From positions 1,302,001-1,366,000 of the forward strand of contig JAGFMI010000004.1 of NCBI GenBank assembly GCA_021030905.1: a stretch of DNA of 64,000 nt. The letters are read 5' to 3'. The position numbers and the translations under genes were made by a program. This DNA is from Pyrenula massariospora (lineage: Eukaryota > Ascomycota > Eurotiomycetes > Pyrenulales > Pyrenulaceae). Positions 1 to 11,703 of the stretch are shown here, one piece after another; positions within the stretch are counted from its first letter, which is position 1; every line of letters starts with the position of its first letter. The notes beneath the pieces are model-generated. The model made no database searches, had not been told where the DNA came from, and saw only the letters and a list, made by a program, of their open reading frames with translations.

Positions 1-383
1 GAAAGCATTGCTGTGGCTGGTCAGAACGAGAGAAAACACAGAATGAAGAATACAATAAGCGTCGCTGCTGTTGCAGAGAAGAATTATGACGTTCGGCTAG
101 GAAGCACCTGTCAAAGATACCTATCAATACGCTTTGAGTGACGGCGAGTAAGAGGTTGAAGAATGGCACTTGTCAGAAAAACCAAATTGATTCCCTAATT
201 CAACGTCAGGCTCGTTGGGGACTGCTATTGGTCATCGATTGATTTGGAAGCGATAACAGTCTTTACGGAAGCATTTCGAGTTCGAGAAGAACTTGAAAAA
301 TGGACGCGTTGTTGGTGCTAAGGCCCAAGTCCATGCCTTTCATCACTAAAAAGGGATTGACGCTTATATGTCTATCTAACATC
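1..383. other. Window edge, no gene recognised
   Basis: No reading frame or RNA gene that I can support lies here. It may be the upstream region of the short acidic ORF that follows or the tail of a gene outside the window. Confidence 0.3.
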
Positions 384-812
384 ATGCTCGCCCCCCAGAG
401 ATCAAAGACCAAAGCCAGGAACGCAAGCGCAAAACTGCAACACCTCTAGTCTAGGCTGGAAGGTATGAAGAGGAGAGTGTACGAGACCGACGCAGAAATG
501 GAGAGGAGGAGGGGGAAGCACAGGGAAGAGCTCTTTGGGATTAGGGGGGCCGGAAGGGAGGTAGAGGTTTTGAGGGTGATGTCGGTGGGTGGTGATGGGG
601 ATAGGGTGAGGACGAAGGCGAGACCTAGGTCGGAGGGGGGGGTGGAGATGGATGTTGATGAAGTCTCTGACGCACATCCGACGGACGAAGAGGGAGAGGA
701 AGGTAAGGATGAAGACGAGGATGAAGACGAAGAGGAGGGCGAAGATGAGCGTATGAATGAGTTTGCCGAAGTCCAACTGAAGACGAGCGTGAAATCAGAA
801 GATGAAGATTGA
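384..812 (+). pseudogene. Short acidic ORF with an in-frame TAG; possible small gene
   Basis: An ATG at 384 opens a basic 21-codon stretch (MLAPQRSKTK...) that ends in TAG at 447-449. The same frame continues to an ATG at 465 and then runs 115 codons to a stop at 812. The second part has a basic, helical N-terminus (KRRVYETDAEMERRRGKHRE) and a very acidic Asp/Glu-rich C-terminus ending VKSEDED, like nuclear or nucleolar proteins. Because both parts share one frame, a single longer protein broken by one nonsense codon is possible, and so is a 115-aa protein from the second ATG. I do not recognise the family. The opposite strand is also open here, so coding status is uncertain. Confidence 0.3.
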
Positions 813-1251
813 CACCAGGGCAAGTCCTTGGCGCCAGAGGTCAATAAATCGATAAGGTAGAGGAGCGGATATACCTCCTGAAATGACATACGTTCAAACC
901 GGTCCGCGAGAACTGCAGAAGTCGGGTTCTCCGCCCGTCAAAGGGATCCAAATCAAAATATCAGAGTTGGCTGGCACTTGCCAACATGCTCTGGACTATA
1001 GACATTAGCGCTACATGCCATCTTCGTCAATAAGGCCATCGATGCTTTCTGAATCCAGTGAATGCCCAAAGTCGCCTCCTGTATAGATTCGTATCCCGGA
1101 AACCTTAACGCCGCCGCATGGGTATCGCTGATCCAAAATTTACGAGATATTCACAATTATCCAGTGACCCGAAAAAAGGGACCGGGCGCTCGCTCCCCTC
1201 CCCTAACCAGAATATACAAAGTGGGCTGCCGGCTGTAGCCCATCACAGATG
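813..1251. other. Intergenic, nothing recognised
   Basis: No supported gene in this 439-bp stretch. It probably holds the 3' end of the UBTD gene transcribed from the right. Confidence 0.3.
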
Positions 1252-2411
1252 TCAGCTCGCTGGGGTTGGCCTTGACACTACCATAGCATTTACCACGTGC
1301 CCTTCCTTATAGCCCTGACTTTCAAGGGTTCTCTTCTCGTTGAGTATCTTTCCGAGATAAGCGATCCGTATCCTGTGATTCTGAGTCGAGATTCCGGCCT
1401 GGGTATGGACCCTCCCAGCCAAGGTCGCAACGTTCTGGGATTTTCCGAGCATGACAACTACATCTGGACCGCCTCGATCGCTTAATCGGCATTTGATCTT
1501 GATCGAGTCCCTTTCGCTCTCTTTCCCCTTATCAACAAGTACAGCCGTTTCTAGACCTTCCTTCCCTAGGGTATCGTCCTCCTCTTCTGCATCAGTCTCT
1601 CCGTCAATCGGAGCCTTGCCCTCTAACTGTGAAATTTGAGTCTCATCAGTCGGCTGTCGTCTTGAGTCATCCTCCGCAATTATATCTTCTGGGTCTTGCA
1701 GGACTTGTTCCGGTACTCGGTAGAGCGCCCCTAGTGAGTCGTAACCACCGTCCACGAGATCACCAGTTGTGAGAATCAGGCCAGCGGCATTAACAACGGC
1801 CTGTGCGGTCTCCAAATCTCCATCTCGCATGAGCTGTGTGGCCCCTTGTATGGCCTCCCATATCTCTGACCGTCCTGATACTCTCGTGTCGAAGAACTCA
1901 GAGCGCTCTCGTGCTAGCTGCGAAGGAGTCCAGAATCGGCTAGGCCCTGACCGCCACGGATGTCGCCGTAAGGGTTGGGTATAATGATCCGTTAGACGTC
2001 TCCGTCGTGGTGGAGGATCTGTGACTGCTGGCGCGCTTGTTTGAGATTCCTGGCGGCGAGCCTGAGAACGAGCGGATATGTTTGACCGTGAATGATGGAG
2101 CGAAGGCTGGGAAGTACGAACTTGACCTGTGGAAAGAGAAGAGGTGGACGCGGGGGTGATACGTTCCGTCGAGCCTGTCTGGTGGATGGGTCGGGGAGGC
2201 TGCTCGTTTGCGTTGCGAGGCTCGGCTGATTGACAGCAACCCTAGAATAATTAGTAAGTGTTCGCAGAGTCGGATCTTGTTTGAAAAGGAATAGGACAAT
2301 GTCTAGAGAGTTGCCTATAGCCTTAAGGCTAAGATAATACAGATGAGGCTCCAGGGCGCAGATGACGTTCAATCAGACAGGAATTTGGCATTTTAAAGAG
2401 AGTCATACCAT
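1252..2411 (-). CDS. UBTD1/2-family ubiquitin-like protein, N-myristoylation motif
   Basis: Exons 2409-2411 and 1252-2241; 330 aa. The first coding exon is only the ATG: GTATGA follows it directly, and a TTACTAAT branch point and TTCTAG acceptor precede GGT TGC TGT. The N-terminus becomes MGCCQSAE, a Gly-2 myristoylation plus Cys-3/4 palmitoylation motif like that of UBTD proteins. A Pro/Ser-rich linker follows. Then comes the UBTD N-domain (PLRRHPWRSGPSRFW, FFDTRVSGRSEIWEAIQGA, residues about 105-190) with the conserved GDLVDGGYDSLG and RVPEQVLQDPEDI segments, then an acidic linker. A ubiquitin-like fold fills the last 80 residues and does not end in Gly-Gly, so it is not conjugated. UBTD proteins are thought to scaffold E2 and deubiquitinating enzymes at membranes. 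The frame is open across the whole second exon. Confidence 0.85.
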
Positions 2412-3388
2412 CTTGGGGTTCGAAGGCTAGCCAACTCAAGCCTAAAGACGTCCCGTACACATGATACTATGGTAAGTTTATAAAGAGCCCTCGCGAGGGA
2501 TACAAGCTTCTTCGGGGAAACGTCGTAGTGTAAGCAAGCCGCGTTCGCCGGGAAGTCAAGAGCGAAAGGTCACACAAGAATAATATGTCTCAAAAACCCG
2601 TCCGGGCTATACGTTAAATAAGAGGTGCTAAATATGTGTCTAGTTCAAAGGACTGTGGAAGCCAAGCGAGTGATGTAGAGCAAACAGACCTGTGCGTGCA
2701 GAAGGTGAAAGAGATGGGTGTTGAGGCAATGGAAGGGAAAGGCGAAGGCAAAGTGGTGACCTCTACAAGGAAGCTGGAAGGCATCGTGAGGGAGGTGCCG
2801 CTAAATTGGGGTCTGTTCATAAGCTGGCTCGAGCTTTACTTCCACTGCCAGGCGGCCAAGACCTGGAATCTGGATCCCCACGACGCACAGGGGGCCTGCG
2901 AGGCTTATGACTAGCGAATAATAGTCGCCGTCCTCTAGGCAGCCCCAGCGCCCAGGCTCAGACCGCAATCCATTTTAGGCGCGGCCATGGCTAAGCTTTC
3001 GCTAGGCAGGGCATCAACGCGCGAAGGATCCCGATGCTGCCCTCCCCCCAAGATCGCAACTGGGGTGACAACCCTTTACCCCACGACGATCACGGAGCAG
3101 GGAGTATCTAGACCTCTCAAGTTTTCTCTTGATTGATCTGCCGACCCCGATCGGGTGAAAGTCGTTCTGCGTCACATTCTCAAATATACCAAATATTCAC
3201 CATGAGCCTTAAAAGTCACGAAGTCTTGACACAGGCTCCGGAAAGCCTGGCCAGGGGAACTGTAGGGATAGGAGCGATGAAGTTTCGGGTCCCTTGATCT
3301 TACAATTCACAGGTGCTTTTGTTCATGATTTTACGTATCAACTACTGCACAACTCGCCCAAGATGGACCACATAATATCGTGCATTTT
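2412..3388. other. Intergenic, UBTD promoter side
   Basis: Upstream of the UBTD gene and downstream of the G-patch gene. Only short ORFs without ATG starts or recognisable similarity are seen. Confidence 0.35.
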
Positions 3389-5566
3389 CTAATCCTCATC
3401 TTCATCATCACTCCCGAAAATTGCCTTGAAAACGGCGGCCCCTGCTCGCTCGCCCTCGATAGCTTCATTTCGATCCGGATCAATCTCAACCGTTTGGGCA
3501 GCGGACATAGCAGCCTCTGCCTCCTTTCCTGCTCCTATTGTGAGCATGGCCTGCTGTGAGCTGGTTGGAGGCGCTGGCTCGGATTTAGCAGAGTTCTGGA
3601 AACCAGCGGAGCTGAACCGAGCTTCTGTAGCATAATTCTGAGTGCTGCCGGGCTCACTCGGATCACTGCTCAAGTTGCTGGGGGGAGGCACGTTAAAACG
3701 CTTGCATAGAAGTCTGGTAGGGTAGAAGTCTTGCACAGATCTAGTCATTGGTCCGAACATCCCTAGTCGAGCCGCCTCTACCGCTGGATCCGAAGGTTTT
3801 GGCGCCGGTTTGTTCAAAAGAGAATCTGCTGTTGCGGGAGAGTCAGATGAGGCAGTGGGCTGAGTGGAGGATGAAGTAAAGCGGCTAGCCATCATGCCTG
3901 TCACTGGTCGGAATACTTGAGCAGAGCGGGCAAATTCGTTCATCTCTAATTTCCAATCATCCAGAGTCATCGCTGATGTCCGCTCAGGGAGGCCGTCGCG
4001 GATGCCAGCTCTGATTTCTAAAAATTGCCGATACCGTGAACGCTTGCTTTCGTCATCTGCATAAGGCGTCCATCCATCGACTCCTCGATTGAGAGCCTGT
4101 GAAGCTACCAGAGGGTCGAGCTGGGGCACGAGATCCGAGAGATTCTTTTGTCGCTCCTGATCGCTAAGCTCGTATCCTTCAGGTGCTTTCTCCCCTCGGG
4201 CCTCTGGCAAATCAGATCTTCTGGACGAGACAGCAAGGCGATTACGAGCTGCAGGGGTAATAAAATCAAAGACTGATTTCCCCGGCAATGGCGCCTCTCC
4301 AAGCAGCGCCGCCCGAGACTTGGAGTCCAACACAGAAGCTTTTGCAGCATCAGCTGTTGAGAGATACTTTGTATTAGACAGTTCTGTTGGCCCACTCTTT
4401 TTGGCAGAGACCCAATCAGCTGGCACTTCAGGAGGCTTGAATTGATTATCCTCGAGAGATAACGCTGCAAGTGCGTCAGCTTCTGTAGCAAGCCTAAAGC
4501 CAGGTAGCGGTAAACGACCATCGTGACATTTTCGAATGTCAATCTTCGCTGTTTTCTTCTTCGATAAAAAGACCGGCTTCGACTTCAGTAGAGGATTTGA
4601 CATTGCGGAAGGTGTAGAAGCGTGCTTTTTCGACTTTTTGTCGCCACCAATCGTTCTGTTATAGCTGATTTTTGGCCCCATTGAATAGGGATCCTCATCA
4701 TCCGATCCCATATCGTTCAGAATACCAACTCCAAATCCTCCTTTTTTACGTCCTTGATTAGGTCTACCAATTGAATCTTTATTTCTTTTGCTTAGGTCCA
4801 GCTCATCATCGTTTTCGGATGCTTCCCGAACCCCATCCGTGCGTCCATCGCTGGAATTTTGAAGACGTGCTTCACCCTCGTAGCCTAAGCCTTTCTGATC
4901 CGTTTTTCGAGAAAAGGATATCAGCTGCGGGTCGCGCGGCGCAAATGCATGCAAGTCTCCAGATTCATCGCCTTCAGCTTTTCGTTTAACTTTCGGCCCA
5001 ATGCCCTGACCATCCTTCCATCCCATCTTCTGCAGTAACTTCACTCCGATGGTTTCGCCGCTGGGACGCACTAAGTCCATAAGCGCGCTTCGCCGCACAT
5101 CGTCTTGCTCAGTTGAGCCAAATCCTTCAAAGTCTCGCGTAGTTGCAAGATGTCTGGACTCTTCAGCTTCCCGTAGGTCCTCCTCATCCATGAAATCTTC
5201 GGGTCGTTGTTGCTGTGCCTTGTCCTGATCCTTCGCCCTATTCGATCTCGAAGAAGTGAATGTCGATGGTGTCCACCCTTCCTTGGTTCCAACCGTGTTG
5301 AAATATCTGTGGCCGTTCTTTAGTCATGTTGTCCCTATTGCCTTTGAAGCGCGAGCTCACCCGGCGCTGAAGCCACCGGTGAAGGCGCCATGAAGGCGTT
5401 TCCTTCCCCGGTCGTCAGTGACCTCTTGTTTCCACACCGGGACATAGGATCCATCGTCACGGGTGTGGCTGTCAAGAGGAGGGAGCGGCGTCCCGTAGAA
5501 GACAAATGGAGATTGCTGGGTTTGTAGGTCGGCCTCAAAAGTAGTACGAGACCGCTTACTTGCCAT
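3389..5566 (-). CDS. gpatch1: G-patch domain protein, GPATCH1 (DUF1604) family
   Basis: Exons 5361-5566 and 3389-5306 (54-nt intron, GTGAGC..CACAG); 707 aa. The N-terminus has the family hallmark: [24 protein letters not shown] split by the intron before [16 protein letters not shown], then [11 protein letters not shown]. This is the DUF1604 region of GPATCH1 (plant TOUGH). The G-patch follows at about residues 153-175 ([20 protein letters not shown]). The rest is charged and low-complexity, with a conserved internal block ([15 protein letters not shown]) and an acidic tail ([10 protein letters not shown]). GPATCH1 proteins associate with spliceosomes, and G-patches activate DEAH helicases; a nuclear splicing role is inferred from the family. 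It is transcribed away from kin1 across a shared 777-bp upstream region. Confidence 0.92.
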
Positions 5567-6343
5567 CGGTAGTCTTCTGAATCTCCTGGCAATGCAACAG
5601 ACAAGCCCAAGACGGTTGTCGAAGAAAATGAGCCTTCAGGACCCACAAGGCTTCTGCAAGGGCCAACGGCCGGAGGATCGGATGCTGGCAAGGATGGGGT
5701 TTCTTGGGTTCTATCAAGGATGGTACGTAAGATTGCAAGTGGTTGTGATCTGGTATTGGCCATTCATGGTCATAAGTCAGGATTGAATGTATCACGGGGA
5801 CTCGTGAACCTGTGTTATACGATGGCAGGTAAAATCACCCATAAATCAGGGTGATGTCGGAAGAGAAGCGACGACATTTCAATGCGATCCAGGCCTCGAA
5901 AGGGTACCTGGCGACGTTTAGTAGCCTGCGTTGGTCGTTGCCGGCGGAAGGGTTCCGGGTCTTGGTAGGCCAGGTCAGAAGCAGGCTTGCCAGCCACAAG
6001 ATTTAGCTTGTGAGTCTAGGCAGTTTTGGACGTCGTGATGGTCCCGCCCGTCTAGCCAACTCCTAGGAAACTTCGCGCCGGTCTGTCAAACAAACTCACC
6101 GAGCTCATAATCCGAGTCTGCGGCTCTGGAGCTCGTGAGTGTTTGGAGAAATTGCATTATTCGAAATTAGTATACCTCTCTGTGTTGCCGCGCCGGCAGC
6201 GCTGAGCTCTGGACTGTGCTCAGTCAAGGTCCCTCCTGCAGCTCCCTGGACCGATCTCCCAGACCCGTTGCAACGCCCAGCATAACTCGTCCGACCGCTC
6301 GATGGGCGAACCAAACTGTTCATCCTGAAATCTCCTCCACGGA
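5567..6343. promoter_or_regulatory. Divergent promoter region between gpatch1 and kin1
   Basis: The two start codons face away from each other across 777 bp, so both promoters and 5' leaders must lie here. I could not assign a TATA box or factor site. Overlapping ORFs on both strands are short and look incidental. Confidence 0.5.
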
Positions 6344-9300
6344 ATGTCGACCGCGGCACCACAGACCGGTCCTACAGTCTCTCGCAGTCATTCAACGTCT
6401 CGGCACGTCTCCCGACCTTCCTATAACCAGCCAGCGCCAGTTGTTGTGGACGACCTTGTTAGAAACCACTCCGGGATTATTCGCCCCTCGCCTTCTTCAC
6501 GCCGAGCAGGTTCAAGATCTTACGGTCACGAAGCACCTCCAGTCTCAAACGAAGCAGCGCTCGCCCAAGTCTCCAGAAGAGATTACGAAACTAGTAACCT
6601 AGCGCGGCCTTCCTCGTCAAGGCGAAGCTCATCCAGAGATCGTAATTCGGAACCTCGACCGCATCATCACCGCTCAGAGTCAGGTCGTGGTCATCATAGA
6701 AGTTCCTCGCGACACGGTACGAACAGAAATAGCACAGATATGGCAGCGCCACAGACGGTGGTAGCAAATGGAGGTTCAACTCCGGTTGCACCATCCCCGA
6801 CTGCGGCTAGGAATGATCGGCCGTCATCGAGCAGTCACCCTTCTCAAGGCAGAAGAAGGACAACTATTACAGCCCAGACTGGTCAGTGGGCTTTGGGAAA
6901 GACCATTGGGCAAGGAAGCATGGGTAAGGTCAAGTTAGCCAAGAACATAGAGAGTGGTGAAACAGTAAGTCTCATTTCAATTAGCAACTCTACTATGCTG
7001 ATCGTTGCATAGGTTGCTGTGAAGATTGTTCCACGGCACACTTTGGATGAGAACGGACATCCGAAAGACGAGCGTGCAGACCGGTCAAAGGAAATCAGGA
7101 CTGCAAGAGAAGCAGCAATGGTAACGCTTCTAAATCATCCCTATATCTGCGGCATGCGTGACGTTCAAAGAACAAATTATCACTGGTACATGTTATTCGA
7201 ATACGTCAATGGAGGTCAGATGCTCGATTACATAATATCCCATGGCCGATTGAAGGAAAAGCAGGCGCGAAAATTTGGACGACAAATTGCCAGTGCTCTC
7301 GATTATTGCCACAGAAATTCTATCGTACATCGCGATTTAAAGATTGAGAATATTCTCATCAGTAAGACGGGAGACATCAAGATAATTGATTTTGGATTAA
7401 GCAATCTTTTCTCACCAAGAGCGCAGCTAGGAACTTTCTGTGGGAGCTTGTACTTTGCTGCCCCTGAGCTTCTCCAAGCAAAGAAATACACTGGACCCGA
7501 GGTTGACTTGTGGAGCTTTGGCATTGTGTTGTATGTGTTGGTATGCGGAAAAGTCCCTTTTGACGACCAGAGCATGCCTCAATTACACGCCAAAATCAAA
7601 AGGGGCGTCGTCGATTATCCGCCATGGCTTTCTGCCGGTGAGTGACCTTTTATAAGCATTTCCAGCTGGTATTGACCATTCCCACAGAATGTAAAAATAT
7701 AATTTCTCGCATGCTGGTCACCGATCCCAGAGAGCGGGCGAGTCTCTCTGAGATCTTGACGCACCCTTGGATGACGAAAGGCTTCAACACTCCGCCGGAA
7801 AACTTCCTACCATCCCGGGAACCACTTCAGTTGCCGCTAGACCCGGAGATCATCGAAAAGATGACAGGCTTCGACTTCGGTTCCACACAATACATCACGG
7901 AGCAGCTCACAAACATTCTCGAATCAGATGAGTATCAGTCAGCCATCCTCAAGATGCAACGAGACGAACCCGTTCACACGCCAGGGACTGAAAAGAAACG
8001 AGGCGTGTTTGACTTCTATAAAAGACGAAACTCTACCAGTCGCGATACGCTGACAGCTCCATCTGCTGAGGCAGTTCGCGGCATAGATCCTGTCAACGCA
8101 TATCATCCTCTGATCTCCATTTACTACCTAGTGAAAGAGAAGAGAGAGCGAGAAAGGGCAGAAGCCAACCCAGGGGCATTAGCGCTCCCTCAGTCACCAA
8201 GCGAGAAGCCACTGAAATTGCCCGACCTTCCTGCACCGGAAGCCGCACATACAAACCAGCATGCTTACGAGATACCTGGCGAGAAGGCTACTGGTGGACG
8301 ATCGAGGCCTCGCGCAAGAACCCATGGAGATGATGAAGTGGTGGCCGGTATGAAGAAACTCGACCTCGGTGGATCGAGAACGGGCCCTGCGTCGCCTGCC
8401 GCTGTCGCGTCCCCACCCGCAGACCAGCCGCAGAAGAAGGAAAATCCTGCTGTTGGATTGCTGCGAAGATTAAGCACGAGGCGTGGACCAAGAGATCGCG
8501 ACGCCAGCGGGCAAGGGGCTCCTTCGGTCAATATCCAAGCTCCAACTGATCTCGCTGCACCGCCACGGAAATCCTTTTCGGTACGAAGATCAAGGCGGCG
8601 TGATCCATCGCCATCGACTCTTCATCCTGGAGGTAGTCAGCCTCAGCATCAAGACCTCCTAAGCGCACCACCATCGGGCGGTCGTGATGGGAAAGTTCTA
8701 GGCCGCTCGACAAGCGTCAATTCAGCAGACTATCGACCACGTCGCCTTGCGCGCCGTGGTGTTTCCGAAGCATTGGACTCACCGCGGTCATTGGAGCCCC
8801 CAGGTACAAGCGGGTCTGACCGGTCGAGTGTGGACGGCCGAAAGGGTCCACGAGGTGTAGACCTCACAGAGAAAGTCGTTCCAGGGGCGGAAACTTTGAC
8901 TGCACCGCGAACACCAGCTGCTTCGCGAACGAAGTCTCTTGGTCACGCGCGCCGCGAGAGTATCCAAGCCCGCCGCCAACGGCGTGAAGAAGCCAACCGT
9001 GACCGAGAAGCGAACGTTCCCGAAGAAACAGACGCAGACCTTGCAAATGAGTATACGGAACAAGTCACGTCGCCCAATACTCCGAACCCCGCTGAAGTCT
9101 CCAAACCGGTTTTCCTCAAAGGCCTCTTCTCGGTATCAACCACCAGCAATAAACCCCTTCCCGTCATCCGACAAGACATAATGCGCGTTCTCAAGCAGCT
9201 TGGTGTCGAATATACCGAAATCAAAGGCGGCTTCTCGTGTCGCCACGCACCGAGCATCAACCTCGACACTGTCAAGAGTGACCCAGCGTCCCCCAATCTC

Positions 9301-9687
9301 GAAGAGGAGGAACGCAGCGGCCGCGTTACCTCAGGTCACCAGCGTCGTATCTCCTTTGGTGGCGCGCTGCGTCCGAAACCAGACGACAGCCAGCCTCCGG
9401 CCAGACATTCCTCCCGGCGTGGCCCGCCAGACCGGAGCTTTATTACAAATTCCGAGGGCTCGGAGGAGTATGTTTCGCGTGAAGGAAGGCCCGTGGACGT
9501 AGACATGGGCGCCACGACTACAAGAGTACAAAGTGATACGGGAGGAAATCTAGTGTTAAAGTTTGACATCATGATTGTGAAGGTCCCCTTATTCAGCTTA
9601 CACGGGATTCAATTCAAGAAGGTGCAGGGTGGGATGTGGCAGTATCGGGAGATGGCGAAGAAAATTCTGGAGAGATTGAAGCTGTAG
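6344..9687 (+). CDS. kin1: Serine/threonine kinase Kin1 (MARK/PAR-1 family)
   Basis: Exons 6344-6964, 7013-7637 and 7688-9687 (introns of 48 and 50 nt); 1081 aa. A Ser/Arg/His-rich N-terminus of about 180 residues precedes the kinase domain: glycine loop [12 protein letters not shown], catalytic Lys in VAVKIV (about residue 211), HRDLKIEN (about 313), DFGLSN (about 333) and activation loop [13 protein letters not shown]. The end of the kinase lobe lies in exon 3 ([24 protein letters not shown]). A long disordered middle is followed by a C-terminal KA1 domain ([20 protein letters not shown]...ILERLKL), which binds membranes and autoinhibits in this family. Fungal Kin1 acts at the cell cortex in polarity, septation and exocytosis. 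Length and layout fit Kin1 better than Snf1 or Gin4. Confidence 0.93.
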
Positions 9688-10011
9688 ATGAATAGCAGGG
9701 GAGAGAAGAGGGAGATCTGAAAGCATCTTGGTCTTCCATTGACCATTTTCATTTGTCACCACATGAGCGGCCTGTCTTTACTTTCGCTGACTTGGAAGAA
9801 GAAGTGCGGCTTATCGTTCCGGGCTTTATGAATCTCTCCACACTGTGAGCGTTCTACCAGCATAACATTGTTTGTACGAGTTTCCTTAGCCAGCAATAGC
9901 ATTCTTCGTTGGGAGCGTTCTCGGGTCTATATAGCCAATGATGATGGCTTATCAAGATGCGTTTTAAGCAAGAATCGAGCGCTTTATCCATGGATGCATT
10001 GCAGACTTTGA
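9688..10011. other. Intergenic between convergent kin1 and rpn13
   Basis: 324 bp between two stop codons facing each other. It must hold both 3' untranslated regions; no further gene is seen. Confidence 0.45.
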
Positions 10012-11335
10012 TCACTGCTGATCTACATCCATCTGCCCCTCTATTCCAGTGCTTTCTCCCTTTTCTTTCACTTGCTTTTTAACGCCCTCCAGGAATGCTT
10101 CGACTGCATCGCCACCACCCAATGGCACACCTCCCCTCCGCATGTAGCCTCCATTGTGAACCGGTATATGCAGAGCTTCGCTTATACTTGGTAGCCCTCC
10201 ATCCCGTAGCGCAATAGTTAAACTTGACAAGCTCTGTGAAAATTGAGGAGATCTTAACACTTTTCGAAGGATGTCCTTTTTCTGATCCAGGGATAGCGCT
10301 TGCTTCGCAGCCGAGATAGATTCAGGATTCGTAGGCACAGAAGAAGCGTCTGAGATTTGCTGAGCTAGCACAAGTAGCGATGGGGGTAAAAAGTCAAGAT
10401 ATCGATCTATAGTCGAGGCGTCGGCCTCTTCAATAACGGGTAGGGTAGATGATGGCGTTAATAAGTCGGCAAGGGTTGTAAACATCCGCACAGCTCCAGA
10501 ACCACTGGTCTGTGCGCCGCCCATTGAGCGAAGGAAGTTCTGCACGATCGCCGAGGCATCTTGAGGTGCGGCTGCACTACATTATACCCATCGTCAGTCT
10601 CCAACGGACATGCATCTTAGATGTAGCGGAAAGAGAGCGATACCTACGCTCGCCCTCCATCCGCACCCCCTTCTCTCGCTCCTTGGCCTTCTTCTCGAAT
10701 ATCTCCGCCTGTAGCACCGGGGCCGGCTCCGCCACTACCACCACGATGATGCTCAGGATCATGGCTTGTGCCTTCTACGTCTTCCATAGTCTCGTCATCG
10801 TCTCCATCATCCCCGCCAGAAGGATCAGTATTAGCGATCTCGGTCTGTACATCCACCTGTTGTCCCTGAAGCAAATTATTCACTATTTCGCCCAGCTTCT
10901 TATCTCGCGGGCTCCAAAAGTTATGGGAGCCATTTGGGTCTTGAGCTTTGGACTGCAGCCAGAAAAGGTGGCGTTGCGAGCTTGAGCTAAATTTCAATAC
11001 ATAGATTCTGCCATTATTTGGGCCACCTTTGTACGTTGTAAAGGTTCCATCCATGGGCACCATTACAAGGTCGAGCTCAGGATTGTCGAGATGAGTGGAC
11101 CGCGACCGCCAGCAAAAGTGGATTAAGTCATCTTCGGAGTACAGATAGACATAACCGCGGGTAGGGTTTGGTTTGACCTTGTTGGTGCTCGTCTAAGTGC
11201 ATAGAATTAGCTGCACCTTGGGCTCGTCATGAGTGAGGTTGGGAAACGGAGAAGGCTCTCTTAAGGAGCTTAGGAATGGCTTACATCAAGGTCGCAAGTA
11301 CCTGCTTTAAACGTGATAATAGGGGCGATAGACAT
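10012..11335 (-). CDS. rpn13: Proteasomal ubiquitin receptor Rpn13 (ADRM1)
   Basis: Exons 11285-11335, 10648-11192 and 10012-10576; 386 aa. Exon 1 encodes MSIAPIITFKAGTCDLD, the usual start of the Pru domain. This continues in exon 2 (KPNPTRGYVYLYSEDDLIHFCWRSR, VMVPMDGTFTTYKG, YVLKFSSSSQRHLFWLQ) to about residue 125. Pru binds ubiquitin and docks on the proteasome base subunit Rpn2. An acidic/glycine-rich linker follows. The C-terminal DEUBAD-type domain is in exon 3 (TIDRYLDFLPPSLLVLAQQ ... LRKVLRSPQFSQSLSSLTIALRDGGL). In animals this domain binds and activates deubiquitinase UCH37, and its presence suggests that partnership exists here. The whole-family layout is present. Confidence 0.95.
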
Positions 11336-11703
11336 GAGGCCGTCTGTTCGAGGATATCAATGAGGTCAGAAAAATCTGGAGCCGTGAAAGACGTCTTCAG
11401 TAAAGTAAATCCTAAAGCTCTTGAATTCACGGACTATTTTGCCTATACGGAATTATATGACGGAAGGTACGGCGAGCTTTGGAGCTTCCGGGTTCTATTA
11501 CATTAGTCCCAAGCTGGGCTAGTATGCCAAGGGCCGAAGTACCGAAACCCTAGCCCTATCCAAAAGCGTCTGCGCGACATATCGGATGGGTCAAGCGCAC
11601 ATCAACCTCCCAAGGCCACAACGACAACTCCAACGACCCACCGATCTCAACCTGCTCGGTAATTTTCTTTTCTTTGTGGTGTTTTCGTCGCCGGGTGTGA
11701 AAG
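11336..11703. promoter_or_regulatory. Divergent promoter region between rpn13 and eL6
   Basis: The start codons of rpn13 (-) and eL6 (+) are 368 bp apart and point outward. A small overlapping ORF at 11276-11506 has no recognisable content and overlaps rpn13 exon 1. Confidence 0.5.

Noticed and set aside
446-889. Minus-strand ORF rich in serine opposite the acidic ORF
   Set aside because: It is the mirror of a GA-rich stretch on the plus strand; the Ser runs are compositional.
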